Origin: Planctomycetota bacterium
Lineage (GTDB): Bacteria > Planctomycetota > Planctomycetia > Gemmatales > Gemmataceae
Reading direction: 5' to 3'
DNA length: 39,574 nucleotides
NCBI GenBank assembly: GCA_016177925.1
Contig: JACOUH010000110.1
Location: 1-39,574 of the forward strand
A program made the translations under genes and the position numbers. Numbering within the stretch: the first letter of the stretch is position 1; each line of letters starts with the position of its first letter. The notes beneath the pieces were generated by a model, which saw only the letters and a list, made by a program, of their open reading frames with translations, had not been told where the DNA came from and did not search any database. Positions 23,266 to 32,545 of this stretch are shown piece after piece.

Positions 23266-23293
23266 TTGCAATGTTCGCACCGTGTTTTACAAT
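23266..23293 (+). promoter_or_regulatory. Possible promoter of the cyclase gene
   Basis: TTGCAA (23266-23271) and TACAAT (23288-23293) are separated by 16 bases. This is a reasonable sigma-70-type pair in an otherwise GC-rich region and would start transcription about 95 bases before the ATG. Confidence 0.4.
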
Positions 23294-23394
23294 CGCCGCC
23301 GAGCAGCCCGGCGTCAACCCCCTACTTTTCCGCTTCCCTTTGGGTAGCGCGTCCTGGCGCTGCCGAAACGGTGCCTGCACCCTGGAGGTCTCCG

Positions 23395-24408
23395 ATGAGC
23401 CGTCGACGTATTCTTCTCCCGTATCTGGTGGTGACAGGGGCCCTCGTCGGGGCCGTGCTGCCGGGAGGCGGCGCCGAGGAACCGCGCGCCAAGGATCCGA
23501 AGAAACTGACCAAGGCGGACATCGACGAGATGATGACCACGCTCTCCAACTGGGGACGCTGGGGCAAGGAAGACCAGCTGGGCACCCTGAACCTCATCAC
23601 GCCGGAAAAGCGGAAACAGGCGGCGGCCCTGGTGAAGGACGGCATCACCGTCTCGCTGGCGCACCCAGTCATCAAGGAGAATGTGGAGGGTTCTTCTGCC
23701 TTTGGGCATCGCATGGTCGCGCTTCCTCGGGAAGGCCAGGAGATCACGGGTTCCGCCGATGAATACAAGGTGAACTACCACGGCTTCACCACCACCCACC
23801 TCGACAGCCTGTGCCACCTCATCTACAAGGGCAAGATGTACAACGGCTTCTCCCAGAAAGAGGTGACCGAGAAGGGATCGCGCAAGCTCGGCGTGGAGAA
23901 TGTCCGCAAGGGCATCTTCACGCGCTGCGTCCTCATGGACATGCCCCGGCATTTCGACGTGCGCTTCCTGGAAGGGAACCAGGCGATCTACCCCAAGGAC
24001 CTGGAGGCCTGGGAGAAAAAGGCCGGGTTCAAAGTGGAGCGTGGCGATGCCTTGCTGGTCCACACCGGCCGGTGGACGCGGCGCGCGCTGAATGGCCCGT
24101 GGAACATCATGGCAGGCTCCGCCGGCCTGCACGCCTCGTGTTTGCCCTGGCTCAAGAAACGGGACGTGGCCCTGGTGGGCAGCGACCTGGCGCTGGACGT
24201 GATGCCCTCCGGAGTGGAGGGCTTCCCCCTGCCCGTCCACTGGGTCTGTGGCGTGGCCATGGGCCTGCCCATCCTGGATAACTGCGATCTGGAAAATGTT
24301 TCCAAGGAGGCCAACGCTCGCAAGCGCTGGGTGTTTCTGCTGACGGTCGCCCCCCTGGTGGTCGAGGGCGGCACCGGCTCTCCCGTCAATCCCCTCGCTA
24401 CGTATTGA
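23395..24408 (+). CDS. Secreted cyclase-family hydrolase (kynurenine formamidase-like)
   Basis: This 337-residue protein has a signal peptide (MSRRRILLPYLVVTGALVGA, probable cleavage near residue 26). The metal-binding motif of the cyclase family is visible as HGFTTTHLDSLCHL, with His129, His135, Asp137 and His141. The family hydrolyses amides or lactone-like rings such as N-formylkynurenine. The N-terminal WGRWGKEDQLGTLNLITPE is typical of a large subgroup of unknown substrate. The ATG has a GGAGG ribosome site 7 bases upstream. It is monocistronic, divergent from the BKACE operon and convergent with the DUF1501 gene. Export implies that it acts outside the cytoplasm; the substrate is unknown. 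Confidence 0.88.
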   Translation: MSRRRILLPYLVVTGALVGAVLPGGGAEEPRAKDPKKLTKADIDEMMTTLSNWGRWGKEDQLGTLNLITPEKRKQAAALVKDGITVSLAHPVIKENVEGSSAFGHRMVALPREGQEITGSADEYKVNYHGFTTTHLDSLCHLIYKGKMYNGFSQKEVTEKGSRKLGVENVRKGIFTRCVLMDMPRHFDVRFLEGNQAIYPKDLEAWEKKAGFKVERGDALLVHTGRWTRRALNGPWNIMAGSAGLHASCLPWLKKRDVALVGSDLALDVMPSGVEGFPLPVHWVCGVAMGLPILDNCDLENVSKEANARKRWVFLLTVAPLVVEGGTGSPVNPLATY

Positions 24409-24467
24409 CGAACCGAACGCAACGGCAGGGCAGGCGCCTGATGCGTCCTCCTCTGCGAAAGCGGAGC

Positions 24468-24598
24468 TAGTGGGTCGTCAATCTTCGATTGACGGGTGCT
24501 GGTAAGCTGTAGGACGGATTTCCAATCCGTCCGGCTGCACAGGACGGATTGGAAATCCGTCCTACGTCACCCGTCAAATGAAGATTGACGGACCACTA
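24468..24598. repeat. Nested palindrome: outer 31-base arms around a GGACGGATT pair
   Basis: Outer arms 24468-24498 and 24568-24598 are inverted copies with about four mismatches (TAGTGG...CGTCAATCTTC). Inside lie the inverted arms 24509-24532 and 24542-24565, the same unit as at 8716-8776. The right outer arm contains the stop codon of the DUF1501 gene. Confidence 0.88.
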
Positions 24599-25930
24599 GA
24601 GCAATTCATGGATTGGCTTGCCCGTGCCGACAATGCTGACCGGACGACCCGAGGCATCTTCGTAGTGGGTGTTCAGCGGGATGCCGAGCGCCTCATACAG
24701 GGTGGCGAGCAAGTCGTTGGGGGAGATCGGACGCTCGCGGACCTTGCCGCCCCGCGGCTCGCTGGCCCCGACCACCTGGCCGCCTTTCAGGCCCCCACCG
24801 CCGATCAGGACCGAAAAGCAGTTGGACCAGTGGTCCCGGCCCGCGTGGCCGTTGATGAGGGGCGTGCGCCCAAACTCGCCCGCGCAATAAAGGATCGCGT
24901 CCTTGAGCATTCCCCGGTCCTCGAGGTCTTCGACCAGCGTCGCGATCGCCGCATCGAGGGGCGGCAGCTGCTCTTCCAGGCCTTTCTCGATGTCGTTGTG
25001 ATGGTCCCAGTAACCGGTGTTGATGGTGACACAGGTGGTGCCCGCCTCGACCAGCCGCCGCGCCAACAGGGCGCCCTGGCCGTAGAGGTGACGGCCGTAA
25101 CGGTCGCGCAACCGCGGCTTCTCCTGGCTCAGATCGAAGGCGTTGCGCACCCGGTCGCCGGTAACCATCTCCAACGCTTGGGCCTTGAAACTATTCAGAC
25201 CTTCGAGGGTGCCCGAGGAGTCCACGTCGCGGCGAAGGGTGTCGAACTCGCGGAGCAGTTGGGTGCGGTTCCGAACGCTCTCTAGGGTCAACTCCCGGGG
25301 CAGGGCCAGGTTCGGCACACGGAAATCGGGAGAATTCGGGTCCGCCCCCACTTCAAAGGGGTTATAGGCCGGCTTCAAGTAGACCGCGCCCTGATACCCA
25401 AAGGCCTCCGCCTTGGGAATGGCCACGTAGGGGGGCATCTCGGGCTGGCGGGACCCGCGGCTGCGGGCGATCACCGAGCCGAACGACGGCTTCTGCGGCG
25501 CGTTCCGGGCCAATGTCGGTCCGAAATAGCCGGTTTGCATCCAGTGAGCCGAGGGGGCGTGGATTGCGTTCTGGTGGTGTACCGAACGGACGAGGGAGAG
25601 GTGGTTCATCACACGGGCCTGGCGCGGAAAACGCTGCGTGATCTCGATGCCCGGCACGGCGGTGGCGATCGGCCGGTACGGGCCGCGGAATTCGGCCGGC
25701 GCGTCCGGCTTCAGGTCGTAGGTGTCCTGCTGGCTCATGCCGCCATGCGTCCAGAAGACGATCAGCGATTTGTTGGACTTGCCGCCGGACTGCCGAGCCT
25801 CGGCCGCGGCGGCCCTCAACCGCAGCACGTCGGCAAGGCCCAGGCCCAGGAAGGACGCCCCCAGCCCGAGGAAGTTGCGACGGCTGATGCCGTCGCAATT
25901 CGTATAGCGGCCCGCGAAGACCCGTAGCAT
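24596..25930 (-). CDS. DUF1501 Tat-exported protein
   Basis: This 444-residue member of the planctomycete-typical DUF1501 family, distantly related to sulfatase/alkaline phosphatase-like enzymes, has an unassigned reaction. A twin-arginine leader is evident (SRRNFLGLGASFLGLGLADV, about residues 16-35). The DUF1501 landmarks follow: LIVFWTHGGMSQQDTYDLKP, HHQNAIHAPSAHWMQTGYF, LYCAGEFGRTPLINGHAGRD and HWSNCFSVLIGGGGLKGGQ. The ATG at 25930 has GGAGG upstream; the frame to 26029 would overlap the previous gene. It is separated by 13 bases from the DUF1549/DUF1553 gene and is the third gene of the operon, the usual pairing in this phylum. Its stop codon lies inside a dispersed palindrome arm. Confidence 0.93.
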   Translation of the reverse strand: MLRVFAGRYTNCDGISRRNFLGLGASFLGLGLADVLRLRAAAAEARQSGGKSNKSLIVFWTHGGMSQQDTYDLKPDAPAEFRGPYRPIATAVPGIEITQRFPRQARVMNHLSLVRSVHHQNAIHAPSAHWMQTGYFGPTLARNAPQKPSFGSVIARSRGSRQPEMPPYVAIPKAEAFGYQGAVYLKPAYNPFEVGADPNSPDFRVPNLALPRELTLESVRNRTQLLREFDTLRRDVDSSGTLEGLNSFKAQALEMVTGDRVRNAFDLSQEKPRLRDRYGRHLYGQGALLARRLVEAGTTCVTINTGYWDHHNDIEKGLEEQLPPLDAAIATLVEDLEDRGMLKDAILYCAGEFGRTPLINGHAGRDHWSNCFSVLIGGGGLKGGQVVGASEPRGGKVRERPISPNDLLATLYEALGIPLNTHYEDASGRPVSIVGTGKPIHELL

Positions 25931-25943
25931 GCGCTGCCTCCGG

Positions 25944-28283
25944 TCAGTGATTAAACAAGAATTCGTTCGTCGCCAACAGCGACCAGAGCAGGGAGCCATA
26001 GGCCTCCTTGCGGTCGGTCTGGGATTCAAGAAACCTCACGGCGGTGGTCCGTTCTCTGGGCCGGGGAGGGCGGGCGAAGACGCGCACGAAAATGTCGCGC
26101 ACGTTCTCCTCGTGGGGCTTGCCTTTGCCCGCCAACCGCGCCACGTACCCCTTGTCGGAGGTCAACTTTTCCTGAATCTCGGCGGAGCTGACCAATGCCA
26201 GCGTCTGACCCAGGGCGGGCGCGTCGACCCGCTCGCATTCACACGCGGAGTTTCGGGCCGGCCGGCCGAACACGTCCAGGAAGTGACTGGGCACCGCTTC
26301 GTCCGGCAGGTCGATGGCCCGGGTCCCGCTGGGGAAATCGCCTGCCACGCTCTTGAATTTCGTGGGCGACTCGAGCACCTGCCCGATGGCGTCGAGCAGC
26401 ACTTCGGCGGGTAGTCGGCGGGGGTAATAGCGGGCGAAGCTCTGCACGTCGTCCTGGTTGTCCTCGTTCGGCACCGAACCCAGGCCGTAGGCCGCCGAGT
26501 TGCAGATGACCCGGATCAGGTGCTTGACATTGTAGCCGCTGGCCACGAACTCCCGGGCCAGCGCGTCGAGCAGTTCAGGGTTGCTCGGCGGGTTCGTACT
26601 CCGGGCATCATCGATCGGGTGGACGATGCCACGGCCCAAAAAGTGCCCCCACAGCCGGTTGGCCATGGTGCGGGCGAAATAGGGGTTGTCCGCGGCCGTC
26701 ATCCATTTGGCCAGGGCGCGGCGGGGGTCGTCGTACTTGCTGAGCTTGAACGCCAGACCGCCGGGCGGGCCGGCTTGCATCACTTGCCGCGTCCGCGGAT
26801 GAAGGACTTCTCCTTCATCAGCCAGATAGATGGTCTCGTCGGTTGGGACCTCGGCGTCCGCAAAGCCTCCCTTGCGTCCCACACGGGCGAAGACCGCCGC
26901 CAGCTGGTAATAATCGGCCTGGCTCCATTGTTCCGCCGGATGGTGATGGCATTGGGCGCACTGAATGCGAATCCCGAGAAACGCCTGCGCTACCGATTCC
27001 ACGTACTCCGGTGTGGTGCGGACGGTCCGATACCAGACCGTCGGAGGGTTAGTCTCCTGGCTGCCCACCGCCGTAAGGACCTCGCGGACAAAGCGGTCGT
27101 AGGGCAGGTTCGCGGCAATACAGTCGCGAATCCAGCTCGAGAACAAGGCGGTGCCCGGGCGCTGGTGGCTGGTGTTGTAGCCGCGGCCTCGATTCCGCAG
27201 GATGTCCGCCCACTTCAGCGCGAAGTAACTGGCGTGCTCCGGCCGGTCGAGCAGGCGGTCGATCAGCCGAGCCCGCTTATCCGAGCGCGTGTCGGCCAAG
27301 TAGGTCTTCACCTCGTCGGGCGTGGGCAGCGTGCCACAGATGTCGAGCGACGCCCGGCGAATGAACTCCTCATCGGTGGCCGGCAGCGACGGCCTGATAC
27401 CCAGCTGTTTCCAGTTGGCCACGAGATACCGATCGATACCCGACCAGTTGTTGGCCTTCTCCGACGCCATCTGGGACGGCCGGTTTACAGGCCCCTTCTG
27501 CTTGTGCGGGACGGTCCCGTAGAAGACGGCCATCCGGTCTGCGTAGCGGACCATGACGGCGAACAGGCCGCTGCGATCCTTCACTTGCACGACCCCGGCA
27601 TCGTTCACCTCGGCGAGGTCGGGCTCATTCGACTGGTAGACGGCCTGGCGTGTCACGTCGCGCGACGTGCCGGCCGAGAAATGGGCGGTGACCTGCAAAG
27701 GTTGTCGGCGGACCTCGGCATCGAAGAGGCGGCGGCCAGGCGTGACGGTGATCCGCTCCAGCATCGGATCTGAAAGGCTGGCTGGGGGAGCCCCGTTCTC
27801 GATCCAGCGCAGGATGGTTTGATAATCCTGCGAGTCGACGCTCAGCCGCTTCCCCCCGCCGTGTGCGAGAGTGCCGGTGGCCTTGAGCAACAACAGGCTC
27901 GATGGCGGGGCGGACGGCACAATCCGCCGGCCGCGTGCCTCCTGGACAATCGCCACATAATCCAGGTCCGGCTCGTAGCCGAGCAGCGATAGCTTGAACC
28001 CGCTCTGACCGGTGGCCTTGCCGTGGCAGCCCCCGCCGTTGGAGCCGAGCTTGGTGAGCAAGGGCACAACGTCCGTGTTGAAGTAGACCGGCTGGGGACC
28101 CGCCGCAGCGCACGAAGCAAAGGCCAGCAACGACAGCAAGGCCACGACGCCACGACTCCGGCGCGCTCCGGGGATCGTGGCCGGGGCTGAGTCCGCGAAG
28201 CCCCGGTCTGCACCGGGGCTTCGCGGACTCAGCCCCGGCCACGATCCCAGATGGGTCAAACTCCCCCGGGCCGAGTATCTCAT
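25944..28283 (-). CDS. PSD1-type protein: cytochrome-like, DUF1549 and DUF1553 domains
   Basis: This 779-residue exported protein follows the order expected for planctomycete surface proteins of unknown function. A cytochrome-like N-terminal region (SNGGGCHGKATGQSGFKLSL) has a single Cys before His instead of a CxxCH haem site. It also has PSAPPSSLLLLKATGTLAHG. DUF1549 contains a true CxxCH (IQCAQCHHHPAEQW), and DUF1553 follows with NPYFARTMANRLWGHFLGRG. The ATG at 28283 overlaps the upstream stop (ATGA). The hydrophobic signal core (VALLSLLAFASCAAA) begins only at residue 47, after a stretch encoded by a perfect palindrome (28171-28248). The true start may instead be the GTG at 28145, giving a normal signal peptide. 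It is between the PPC and DUF1501 genes. Confidence 0.92.
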   Translation of the reverse strand: MRYSARGSLTHLGSWPGLSPRSPGADRGFADSAPATIPGARRSRGVVALLSLLAFASCAAAGPQPVYFNTDVVPLLTKLGSNGGGCHGKATGQSGFKLSLLGYEPDLDYVAIVQEARGRRIVPSAPPSSLLLLKATGTLAHGGGKRLSVDSQDYQTILRWIENGAPPASLSDPMLERITVTPGRRLFDAEVRRQPLQVTAHFSAGTSRDVTRQAVYQSNEPDLAEVNDAGVVQVKDRSGLFAVMVRYADRMAVFYGTVPHKQKGPVNRPSQMASEKANNWSGIDRYLVANWKQLGIRPSLPATDEEFIRRASLDICGTLPTPDEVKTYLADTRSDKRARLIDRLLDRPEHASYFALKWADILRNRGRGYNTSHQRPGTALFSSWIRDCIAANLPYDRFVREVLTAVGSQETNPPTVWYRTVRTTPEYVESVAQAFLGIRIQCAQCHHHPAEQWSQADYYQLAAVFARVGRKGGFADAEVPTDETIYLADEGEVLHPRTRQVMQAGPPGGLAFKLSKYDDPRRALAKWMTAADNPYFARTMANRLWGHFLGRGIVHPIDDARSTNPPSNPELLDALAREFVASGYNVKHLIRVICNSAAYGLGSVPNEDNQDDVQSFARYYPRRLPAEVLLDAIGQVLESPTKFKSVAGDFPSGTRAIDLPDEAVPSHFLDVFGRPARNSACECERVDAPALGQTLALVSSAEIQEKLTSDKGYVARLAGKGKPHEENVRDIFVRVFARPPRPRERTTAVRFLESQTDRKEAYGSLLWSLLATNEFLFNH
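28171..28248. repeat. Perfect 37-base inverted repeat within the 5' end of the PSD1 gene
   Basis: Arms 28171-28207 and 28212-28248 are exact inverted copies, beginning GGGATCGTGGCCGGGGCTGA, with a 4-base loop. The element starts 35 bases after the ATGA overlap (28280-28283) and ends just before the hydrophobic signal-peptide codons. Any transcript across it would carry a very stable hairpin. Confidence 0.95.
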
Positions 28284-30736
28284 TCGGTGATCTCCAACTC
28301 CACAAAGCGGCTGGCTCGATACACGGGCTGGTCTTCTACCGTACCCACGGCCTCCAGACGGAGGAAAGGATGGCGCCCCAGGGGGGCGTTCTCCGTGGCG
28401 ATCACCTGCAGCGTTCCCGAATCCGACTGGCCGACCAGCGTGACGCCCCGGCCCCGGAGACCTACGACTCCCCCGGGGGCCACCAATTCCGTGTGAACCT
28501 TGCCGATAAAGCCGTGCTTCCTCTCCGTCGTGAAACGGAGCTGGATGATCTTTCCTCGCCCGATTTTCCGTGGAGTGCGGGGGTCAACCTCCAGGACAAT
28601 CCGGGCCGGGCGGACGAGGACAGTGATCGGATTGGTTACCAGCGTCACGCCCACTTTGCCCGGGCTCCCACCCCTGGAACCCGAACCGACAGGCACCACC
28701 GTTTCGCCCTGCACGGCAAAGGTATAGGGACCGGGGGGCAACGAAGCGGGGAAGAAAAAGCTGAGCCACCCCTTGTTCTTACCGGCTGGAATCGTTGCGA
28801 TGGTATTGGTTGCCAGCCGGGGCAACCCAACCCCCGTCAGTTGGAGCGGGGCGGCCGGCCCCTCGAACCGTTGCTCGACATCGACGGCCACGTCGAGAAC
28901 GCTCTCCTGGTAGACCACCGCTTCGCCCGGGGAGGCGGTCAGGAGCAGGTTGGCCTCCGGGGCGGTCGCAAGGGGAACCTCCTGCGTGAGCCGGCCGGAG
29001 GGCGTTGGCTGTCCGGGCCAGGTCATGGTGCCGCCTCGCGCCGGCCGTGTAATTTCCGTGCCACCAAGGTCGGCATGTCCAACGAGGTTCAACCCACCGG
29101 CGAAGGAGGGACATTCGCGGTTCGCGCTCAACACCACGACGCCGTGGTCTTGGCCCGGGCCGATCCAGATGTCGGGACACTGGATCCCCGTCGGCAACTT
29201 CTCGGCCGCGACCCGGATCGGCCCGGACAGGCCGCGCCGGCGGAGTGCCAGCACTTCCACCATCTCCCGACCTCCACGCCAGAGGTTCAAGCCCGCCGGC
29301 TGGTCCGCCCGCCGCGAAATCACGGCCAGGTGAAAGTCCGGCTCCTCGCGGCGGACGCTGAGCCGATAGATCCGGCGCGGATCACGATTCTGCCCGCCGA
29401 TCAGGTTGCGCACCAGGATCAGATAACGGCCATCGGCGGGCACCACCCAGCGCCCGGCGGGGTCCGGATGCGCGGTCGGGAATCGGTATCCTCCAAGGTC
29501 CTCCAGGCTGTCCGCCAGTTTCACCAACTCCTTCCGGCCCGAAGGATCGAGCACTGTCAGATCGAGATCGACGGGCGAACCGATCCGCGCCCCGAAGGCT
29601 TCCAGCCAGAGGACTTCCCCACGGCGGGCACGCACCGCGTACCAGTGCCGCTCGTCTCCGTCCGTCAACTGGCCGCTGACCTCGCAGGGGACCCCAAGGG
29701 CCTGGGCATGGTCGGGGACGGTATTGTCCGATGCGCCGGATAGTACCGGGACATCCGTCACACTGACCAGCAGAGGCGCGTGGCTGCCGGGATAGTAGTA
29801 CGGAAAGGCATCCACTGTCACCTGGGCAGGACGTAAGGGCAGGGGGATGGGCTCGTGCCGGTCGGCTGCCGGTGGCGTGATCTCGACGTCAACACAATCC
29901 AGGGCCAGGCTGCTCTCCGCCTTTCGGCTCCTGGGAGACGGCGGAAACAGGTTCCTGCCGAAGAGTTTCACCCGCGTGGACCTGCCCCGTGTCACCACGC
30001 AGGGCAGGGCAAACTCCAGCCGGGGTTTGGTATCAATATCGAGTCGATAGTAATGGGCAGCGCTACCCAGGTAGCTGAGGTCGAACACCTTCACAAAGTA
30101 AGTCCCGTCGGCGGGTACCAAGAAATCCACCAGGGGATCGATGCCCGTGTACCCCCGGTTCACTGCCAACCGCTTTCCTGTAGCGTCGTGGACTTCAAGC
30201 ACGGCACGCAGCGGCGAATCGATGCGCTCGGCCAGGCACTCCAGCACGACGCGTTGACCGGCCTTGGCCCGGAACTTGTAGCAGTCGACGTCTCCCGGTT
30301 TCTCGATCCTCCCATTGACCACGACATCCAGGGGGACCGGCTGCGCCGAGGCGAACGTGTCGTTCGCTTCCCTTTCCAAGGTTTCCGCACGGTTGCCCAC
30401 GACAAAGGCTCGCGGGGAACTCATGCCATAGAGTCCCACCGCCCGCAGGTCATACACGCCCGCCGGGGCCCCGGCGGGGATGGTGAGGCTGAAGCGGTTC
30501 GTGCCCGTCTTTTTCGCGGTCAGCCTGGGAACGGTGGAGTGAAGGTCCCGCAGGCCGTCGAGCCCCGTGCCGTCCACGGCCACTGTCACCGAAGTCCCCG
30601 CCTGGCCGCCGGCTGGGAAGACCGTATGGAGAACGGGACTGGGGAACTCCGCCCGCGCTTGCGCGGCCCCCCACAAGGGCAAGAAGCACACGGCAATGGG
30701 TAAGCGAAGGCCGACACGTGTGAAGACGCGAGTCAT
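28280..30736 (-). CDS. Secreted PPC-domain protein of the PSD1/DUF1501 operon
   Basis: This 818-residue protein starts at an ATG at 30736 (MTRVFTRVGLRLPIAVCFLP) with a signal peptide ending near ARAEF. It begins with an IPT/TIG-like segment (VFPAGGQAGTSVTVAVDGTG) and has two bacterial pre-peptidase C-terminal (PPC) domains. One is at about 125-240 (NDTFASAQPVPLDVVVNGRI...YFVKVFDLSYLG); the other is at about 365-465 (GQLTDGDERHWYAVRARRGE...YLILVRNLIGG). A long beta-rich C-terminal region follows. PPC domains usually aid secretion or bind substrate. No catalytic motif was found. It heads the operon PPC, PSD1, DUF1501, the arrangement common in planctomycetes. The function of the set is unknown. 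Confidence 0.9.
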   Translation of the reverse strand: MTRVFTRVGLRLPIAVCFLPLWGAAQARAEFPSPVLHTVFPAGGQAGTSVTVAVDGTGLDGLRDLHSTVPRLTAKKTGTNRFSLTIPAGAPAGVYDLRAVGLYGMSSPRAFVVGNRAETLEREANDTFASAQPVPLDVVVNGRIEKPGDVDCYKFRAKAGQRVVLECLAERIDSPLRAVLEVHDATGKRLAVNRGYTGIDPLVDFLVPADGTYFVKVFDLSYLGSAAHYYRLDIDTKPRLEFALPCVVTRGRSTRVKLFGRNLFPPSPRSRKAESSLALDCVDVEITPPAADRHEPIPLPLRPAQVTVDAFPYYYPGSHAPLLVSVTDVPVLSGASDNTVPDHAQALGVPCEVSGQLTDGDERHWYAVRARRGEVLWLEAFGARIGSPVDLDLTVLDPSGRKELVKLADSLEDLGGYRFPTAHPDPAGRWVVPADGRYLILVRNLIGGQNRDPRRIYRLSVRREEPDFHLAVISRRADQPAGLNLWRGGREMVEVLALRRRGLSGPIRVAAEKLPTGIQCPDIWIGPGQDHGVVVLSANRECPSFAGGLNLVGHADLGGTEITRPARGGTMTWPGQPTPSGRLTQEVPLATAPEANLLLTASPGEAVVYQESVLDVAVDVEQRFEGPAAPLQLTGVGLPRLATNTIATIPAGKNKGWLSFFFPASLPPGPYTFAVQGETVVPVGSGSRGGSPGKVGVTLVTNPITVLVRPARIVLEVDPRTPRKIGRGKIIQLRFTTERKHGFIGKVHTELVAPGGVVGLRGRGVTLVGQSDSGTLQVIATENAPLGRHPFLRLEAVGTVEDQPVYRASRFVELEITE

Positions 30737-30949
30737 CGGATCTTCCCAGCGAGCAAAGGGCACGAATCGGTTGGGCTCAGGCAGGAGGGCTCATCGATCC
30801 AGGTCAGGTAGGAGCGAGCGTCGCCAATGGCGTGGTCGGCCTGGAGGGAATGTCGTTCAACGGTTCATGTTACGACCGGCAGTTCGTCAAAGCAACGGTC
30901 TTCATTCTGGATTTCCGGGCCCCTTCACGCGCTGATCGGTTACCGTCTT

Positions 30950-32323
30950 TCAGGCAGGGAACCCGACCAGGGGCAGGGCAATGCGCGACGGGCCACCCGG
31001 CCGGCGCGAGATCGGCGGAGCAAGGAACTCCGCCACGGGTTCCGGGTCGCCGAAGAGCCCGTCGATTGTCACGCCCGTCACGCGCACCGGCACGCGGCGA
31101 CGGACCAACGCCGGCGCGTGTCCGGGGAACGCCACCGCGGCGTAACGGCACGACGTCCCGCGCACCTGTCCCGGTCGCTTCGAGTCCGCTCCCTCCACCA
31201 GGACGTCCAGTTTCGTCCCGAGGAGGCTCCGATAATAGCGGTCCGCCAATTCTCTTTCGAGTTCCAGGAGGCGCTCGCGGCGCTGGGCCTTGACGGCCGG
31301 GGGGACGTCGTCGGCGAGCAGGGCCGCAGATGTGCCGCGGCGCGGGCTGTACGAGAAGACGTGCAGCCGGGAGAAGGCGGCCTCGCGCACCACGCGACAG
31401 GTCGCCTCGAAGTCCTCGTCTGTCTCGCCGGGGAAGCCGACGATGACATCCGTGCTGAGGGCCGGCCGGTCGAGCGCCTCGCGGATGCGCCGGCAGCGCT
31501 CGACGAAGCCTGACCTGCGGTAGCGACGCCTCATCGCGGTGAGGATGCGGTCGCTGCCGCTCTGCAGGCACAGGTGCAGGTGCGGGCAGACGCGCGGCTG
31601 TGTCGCCATTGCGCGGATCAAGTCGTCGCGGGCCTCGGCCGCCTCGAGGCTGCTCAGCCGGACTCGGAAATCGCCCGGCAGCTCGCCCAGCGCCTCCAGC
31701 AGATGCCACAGGCGCATCCACTGCGAACGCGGTCGCCCGCGGCTGAGGTCGATGCCGTAGTGTCCCAGGTGGATGCCCGTCAGCACGATTTCCTGATGGC
31801 CCGCTGCGACCAGGCGCAACACTTCCTCGACGATCTCGGCGACGGGGCGACTGCGGACGGTGGGACGAACCTGGGGGATGATGCAGAAACTGCAGTGAAG
31901 CAGGCAGCCGTCCTGGACCTTGACGAAGGCGCGTTGGTGGCCGTCGAAGCGCGAGATGCCCGCCGGCCGGGCGGTGACGCCGAACGGCCGCAACTCGTCG
32001 AGAACGCATGCCTTGTCGGTGACAACCTTCGCCACGCCGGGCAGACGGCCGACAGCCTCGGGGTCGCGCGTGGCATAACAGCCCATGACGACGATGGCGC
32101 TGCGCGGATTGTGCTGATGGAGGCGGCGGATCAGCTGGCGGCTCTTGGCGTCGCCCTCGGCGGTGACGGTGCAGGTGTTGACGACGCACAGGTCGGCCGG
32201 CTGTTCCTCGCCGGCCTCGACATAGCCGCTGGCCTCGAGCGCCTCCTTGACGTACTGTGTCTCGTACTGGTTCACCTTGCAGCCGAGCGTGAGCAGGCGA
32301 CAGGTTGGCATCGCGGCCGTCAT
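30950..32323 (-). CDS. mtaB: tRNA (N6-L-threonylcarbamoyladenosine-C2)-methylthiotransferase MtaB
   Basis: This 457-residue radical-SAM methylthiotransferase adds a methylthio group to t6A37 of ANN-decoding tRNAs. The UPF0004 domain begins CRLLTLGCKVNQYETQYV; cysteines C15, C51 (VVNTCTVT) and C82 (MGCYATRD) ligate the auxiliary cluster. The radical-SAM triad is C140, C144, C147 (DGCLLHCSFCIIP), followed by LSTDVIVGFPGETDEDFEAT and FSYSPRRGTSAA. The TRAM domain at the end is less obvious. The GCKVNQ spacing and C-terminal organisation fit MtaB rather than MiaB or RimO. The start is an ATG at 32323 (another ATG four codons later); ribosome sites are weak. The last about 20 residues, PPISRRPGGPSRIALPLVG, look non-conserved. 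It diverges from the secreted HEAT gene. Confidence 0.92.
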   Translation of the reverse strand: MTAAMPTCRLLTLGCKVNQYETQYVKEALEASGYVEAGEEQPADLCVVNTCTVTAEGDAKSRQLIRRLHQHNPRSAIVVMGCYATRDPEAVGRLPGVAKVVTDKACVLDELRPFGVTARPAGISRFDGHQRAFVKVQDGCLLHCSFCIIPQVRPTVRSRPVAEIVEEVLRLVAAGHQEIVLTGIHLGHYGIDLSRGRPRSQWMRLWHLLEALGELPGDFRVRLSSLEAAEARDDLIRAMATQPRVCPHLHLCLQSGSDRILTAMRRRYRRSGFVERCRRIREALDRPALSTDVIVGFPGETDEDFEATCRVVREAAFSRLHVFSYSPRRGTSAALLADDVPPAVKAQRRERLLELERELADRYYRSLLGTKLDVLVEGADSKRPGQVRGTSCRYAAVAFPGHAPALVRRRVPVRVTGVTIDGLFGDPEPVAEFLAPPISRRPGGPSRIALPLVGFPA

Positions 32324-32545
32324 GATCTTGCGCAGGTCCTCGTCGGGGTTTCGGGTCGGAAGGAGGGACGGGAGCGAGGAACCATCCAAAGTCGTTTTAT
32401 CCGCTCCGGCACCTGGAACAAGACGATCGGCGGGAGCCGGTTTTCGTTCGCCGGAACTGCGACGAGCGGAACTACGTCCAACGGAAGGGGTTACACGGGA
32501 AGCGGATCGAAACACATTGCATTTCCACGCAGAGAGGGGACGATC

